Part shown: piece by piece, positions 4,309 to 6,332 of the stretch
Layout: every line of letters starts with the position of its first letter
Numbering within the stretch: position 1 is the stretch's first letter
Assembly (NCBI GenBank): GCA_028293365.1
Contig: JAQGOX010000238.1
Location: forward strand, 1-6,332
DNA from: Verrucomicrobiales bacterium
Lineage (GTDB): Bacteria > Verrucomicrobiota > Verrucomicrobiia > Limisphaerales > SXQI01
Direction of reading: 5' to 3'
Length of the DNA stretch: 6,332 nucleotides
Notes under the pieces: generated by a model
Seen by the model: the letters and a program-made list of their open reading frames with translations, nothing else
The model's database searches: none
What the model was told of the DNA's origin: nothing
Position numbers and translations under genes: made by a program

Positions 4309-6332
4309 ATGTATCTGGGCAATCATGTGGAGAAAAGGCGGTTGCTGGAATGCAAGTCGGTCCTTCAATTACTGGCGGTTATTCTGCTTGTCACGAGCGG
4401 AGGAGCTCCTTCCAAGGCAAATTCACTTGCACTTCCCTCAATTGGAGATCACTCGCTGAAAGTGTTGAGTCCTGTAATTTTGGAGTTATCCCTCGTGACT
4501 ACTAAATCACCCGACCCAGCATCCACGGTTCAATGGAGTTTTGTCGAATCCAATTTCTCTCTCAGACTGCCTTCCTTGTCCAGTTTCGTAGTCGAGGTCG
4601 ATTCTACGCCGGTCGCTATCGCACGAGTCGGTTTCAAAAGGCGCCCTCTCTACGCTCCACTGAAAACCCGAGACCTGCGCATCGGAAATTACCTCTACCT
4701 CGTTCTCCAGGTTCCGTTATCCGACGGCCAAAAGGTAACCGTAACGAATCCGGCCGGCGACCTGTGGCCGGCGGCAACCACCCAATATTCAGCGGTCGTG
4801 GACTCTTTTAGTTACAATCCAGCGCTGCACGTGAATCAAGTCGGTTACCTGCCGGACCAATCTAAAAAAGGGATGATCGGGTATTATTTGGGCAGCCTCG
4901 GAGAAATGGAAATTCCTGGCTCAAGTTTTAATATCGTAAACGTTCAGACACGACAGGTGGTTTTTACCGGTTCGACTACCAATCGTCGTGATGTTGGTTT
5001 TGAATACACTCCCGCGCCCTATCAGAAAGTATATGAAGCGGATTTCACGGCATTTCAAACGCCGGGCGAATACGTGCTTCAGGTTCCAGGAATGGGAGTT
5101 TCATTGCCGTTCCTAATTAACGACGGTACCGCCGCCGCGTTTGCCCGGGCCTTCGCGCTCGGCTTATATCACCAACGCTGTGGCACCGATAACGCCCTTC
5201 CTTTCACACGCTTTGGCCATGGCGCATGCCACATGGCGCTCGCGGAGGTTCCCGACATGAGCTTTGCCTCAGTCAATTCACAACTTGCAAACGAATCCTC
5301 CGACTACGCCGATAATCCTTACCACAGTGCGCCTCAACTAAAAAATGTTGATTCAAGCCTTTACCCATTCATCAACAAAGAGCCGGTCGATGTTTCTGGA
5401 GGACATCATGATGCGGGCGACTACAGCAAATACACGATTGACAGTGCGTCTCTCATTCATCACCTGGTTTTCGCCGCCGATTCTTTTCCGGGCGTCGGCG
5501 CCCTGGACAATTTAAACCTGCCCGAAAGCGGAGATGGAAAAAGCGATCTGCTCCAGGAAGCCAAATGGGAGGCTGATTTCCTGGTCAAAATGCAGGACGC
5601 TGATGGCGGTTTTTACTTTCTGGTCTATCCCCGAAACCGGACTTATGAAGACAACGTTCTCCCCGATCATGGAGATCCGCAGGTTGTATTTCCAAAAACG
5701 ACCGCGGCGACGGCCGCTGCCGTGGGTGCCCTGGCCGAAATCGCCTCGTCTCCGGCGTTCAAACAACAGTTCCCTACTGAGGCCGCAAGTTATCTCCTCC
5801 ACGCCACGGAAGGTTGGGTCTTCCTCACGAACGCCATCGCAAGATTCGGAAAAAACGGCTCGTACCAGAAAATTACTCATTACGGCAACGAATTCATGCA
5901 TGATGATGAATTGGCCTGGGCTGCGGCCGCAATGTTCGTTGGGACCGGGAATCCGGCGTTCCATAAATATCTCAAGTCATTCTACGATCCCTCTGACCCC
6001 AATACTTTGCGGTGGACCTGGTGGCGTTTGTTTGAAGGCTACGGTTGTGCGGCGCGCGCCTACGCATTCGCCGCCCGTTCGGGACGCCTTCCCGCTTCCG
6101 CTCTGGACCCCGATGATCGTGAGAAATGCGTGGCGCCGATCCTTGCCTCTGGCGACGATATTGCGCGTTTTGCCCGGCAAACCGCCTACAACACAAGCTT
6201 CCCCGATCCGGATAAAGCATTCGGCAACGCAAGTTGGTACTTTTCGTCCGAGCGGGCGTTTGAAATGGCCACCGCGTTCCAGTTGATCGCCAAACCCGCC
6301 TATCTGGAGGCAATTCTCGGCAACATGAACTA
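4309..6332 (+). CDS. Secreted glycoside hydrolase family 9 enzyme (cellulase-type) with N-terminal Ig-like domain, 3' partial
   Basis: Probable beta-1,4-glucanase or cellodextrinase hydrolysing cellulose-like glucans outside the cytoplasm. From the ATG at 4309, 674 codons run to the right edge without a stop. Residues 1-37 are a signal peptide: basic KRR at 9-11, hydrophobic core 18-29, likely cleavage after S-K-A at 37. Residues about 38-173 are a beta-rich segment I cannot assign. Residues 174-272 form a CelD_N-type Ig-like domain, opening with VNQVGYLPDQ. The catalytic (alpha/alpha)6 domain begins near 273. It shows GGHHDAGDYSKY, where D371 should be the catalytic base and D368 its partner, and the GH9 motif MHDDELAWAAAAMF. 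QRCG (C291) and ACH (C307/H308) resemble the Cys/Cys-His zinc site of clostridial CelD. The catalytic acid Glu and its His-containing motif lie beyond the window. In-frame starts at ATG 4264 or TTG 4300 are also possible. No linked polysaccharide-utilisation genes are visible. Confidence 0.9.
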   Translation, partial: MYLGNHVEKRRLLECKSVLQLLAVILLVTSGGAPSKANSLALPSIGDHSLKVLSPVILELSLVTTKSPDPASTVQWSFVESNFSLRLPSLSSFVVEVDSTPVAIARVGFKRRPLYAPLKTRDLRIGNYLYLVLQVPLSDGQKVTVTNPAGDLWPAATTQYSAVVDSFSYNPALHVNQVGYLPDQSKKGMIGYYLGSLGEMEIPGSSFNIVNVQTRQVVFTGSTTNRRDVGFEYTPAPYQKVYEADFTAFQTPGEYVLQVPGMGVSLPFLINDGTAAAFARAFALGLYHQRCGTDNALPFTRFGHGACHMALAEVPDMSFASVNSQLANESSDYADNPYHSAPQLKNVDSSLYPFINKEPVDVSGGHHDAGDYSKYTIDSASLIHHLVFAADSFPGVGALDNLNLPESGDGKSDLLQEAKWEADFLVKMQDADGGFYFLVYPRNRTYEDNVLPDHGDPQVVFPKTTAATAAAVGALAEIASSPAFKQQFPTEAASYLLHATEGWVFLTNAIARFGKNGSYQKITHYGNEFMHDDELAWAAAAMFVGTGNPAFHKYLKSFYDPSDPNTLRWTWWRLFEGYGCAARAYAFAARSGRLPASALDPDDREKCVAPILASGDDIARFARQTAYNTSFPDPDKAFGNASWYFSSERAFEMATAFQLIAKPAYLEAILGNMN

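Noticed and set aside
4533..4811. A 92-codon plus-strand open frame near the start of the GH9 gene
   Set aside because: It is an out-of-frame shadow. The GH9 frame is open without interruption from 4228 through this stretch and joins the signal peptide to the Ig-like domain.
5512..5964. A 150-codon minus-strand open frame antisense to the GH9 catalytic domain
   Set aside because: It lies fully within conserved GH9 coding sequence and its product has low-complexity Arg/Gly runs typical of shadow frames.
5534..6286. A 250-codon plus-strand open frame inside the GH9 gene
   Set aside because: It lies one frame off the GH9 reading frame, which carries the DAGD and DELAWAAAAMF motifs over the same bases. 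Its product is rich in Arg, Pro and Ser and resembles nothing I know.

Overview
The window most likely comes from a free-living, polymer-degrading bacterium of the Verrucomicrobiota (Pedosphaera/Chthoniobacter-like). This is an inference from three things: the style of the ABC-2 permease, a secreted family 9 glycoside hydrolase with a large N-terminal extension, and weak or absent Shine-Dalgarno sequences. Nothing in the window fixes the taxonomy, because there is no rRNA or marker gene.

Layout. (1) Positions 1-1802, plus strand: the 3' part of a hybrid sensor kinase gene, cut by the left window edge, with order receiver - PAS - histidine-kinase core - receiver. (2) Positions 1785-3473, minus strand: a 562-residue membrane protein made of two fused ABC-2 permease halves, overlapping the kinase gene tail to tail by 18 bases. 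(3) Positions 3553-3978, minus strand: a small SnoaL-like/ester cyclase-fold protein. (4) Positions 3979-4308: a divergent regulatory region with candidate promoters in both directions and a hairpin beside the plus-strand promoter. (5) From 4309 to the right edge, plus strand: a secreted GH9 enzyme (endoglucanase/cellodextrinase type), cut before its catalytic acid. It has no stop codon in the window.

The genes do not form one obvious operon. The permease and the SnoaL-like gene run in the same direction but each has its own candidate promoter. The GH9 gene is divergent and the kinase convergent. No ATPase partner for the permease and no cognate transcription factor for the kinase are visible.

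The most unusual observation is in the kinase. The H-box histidine is replaced by asparagine, the metal-binding asparagine of the N-box is replaced by glutamine, and the F-box also departs from consensus, while both receiver domains keep all their key residues. It reads as an intact gene for a kinase that has probably lost autophosphorylation, possibly a phospho-receiving scaffold. I saw no CRISPR array, tRNA, rRNA, insertion sequence or defence system.
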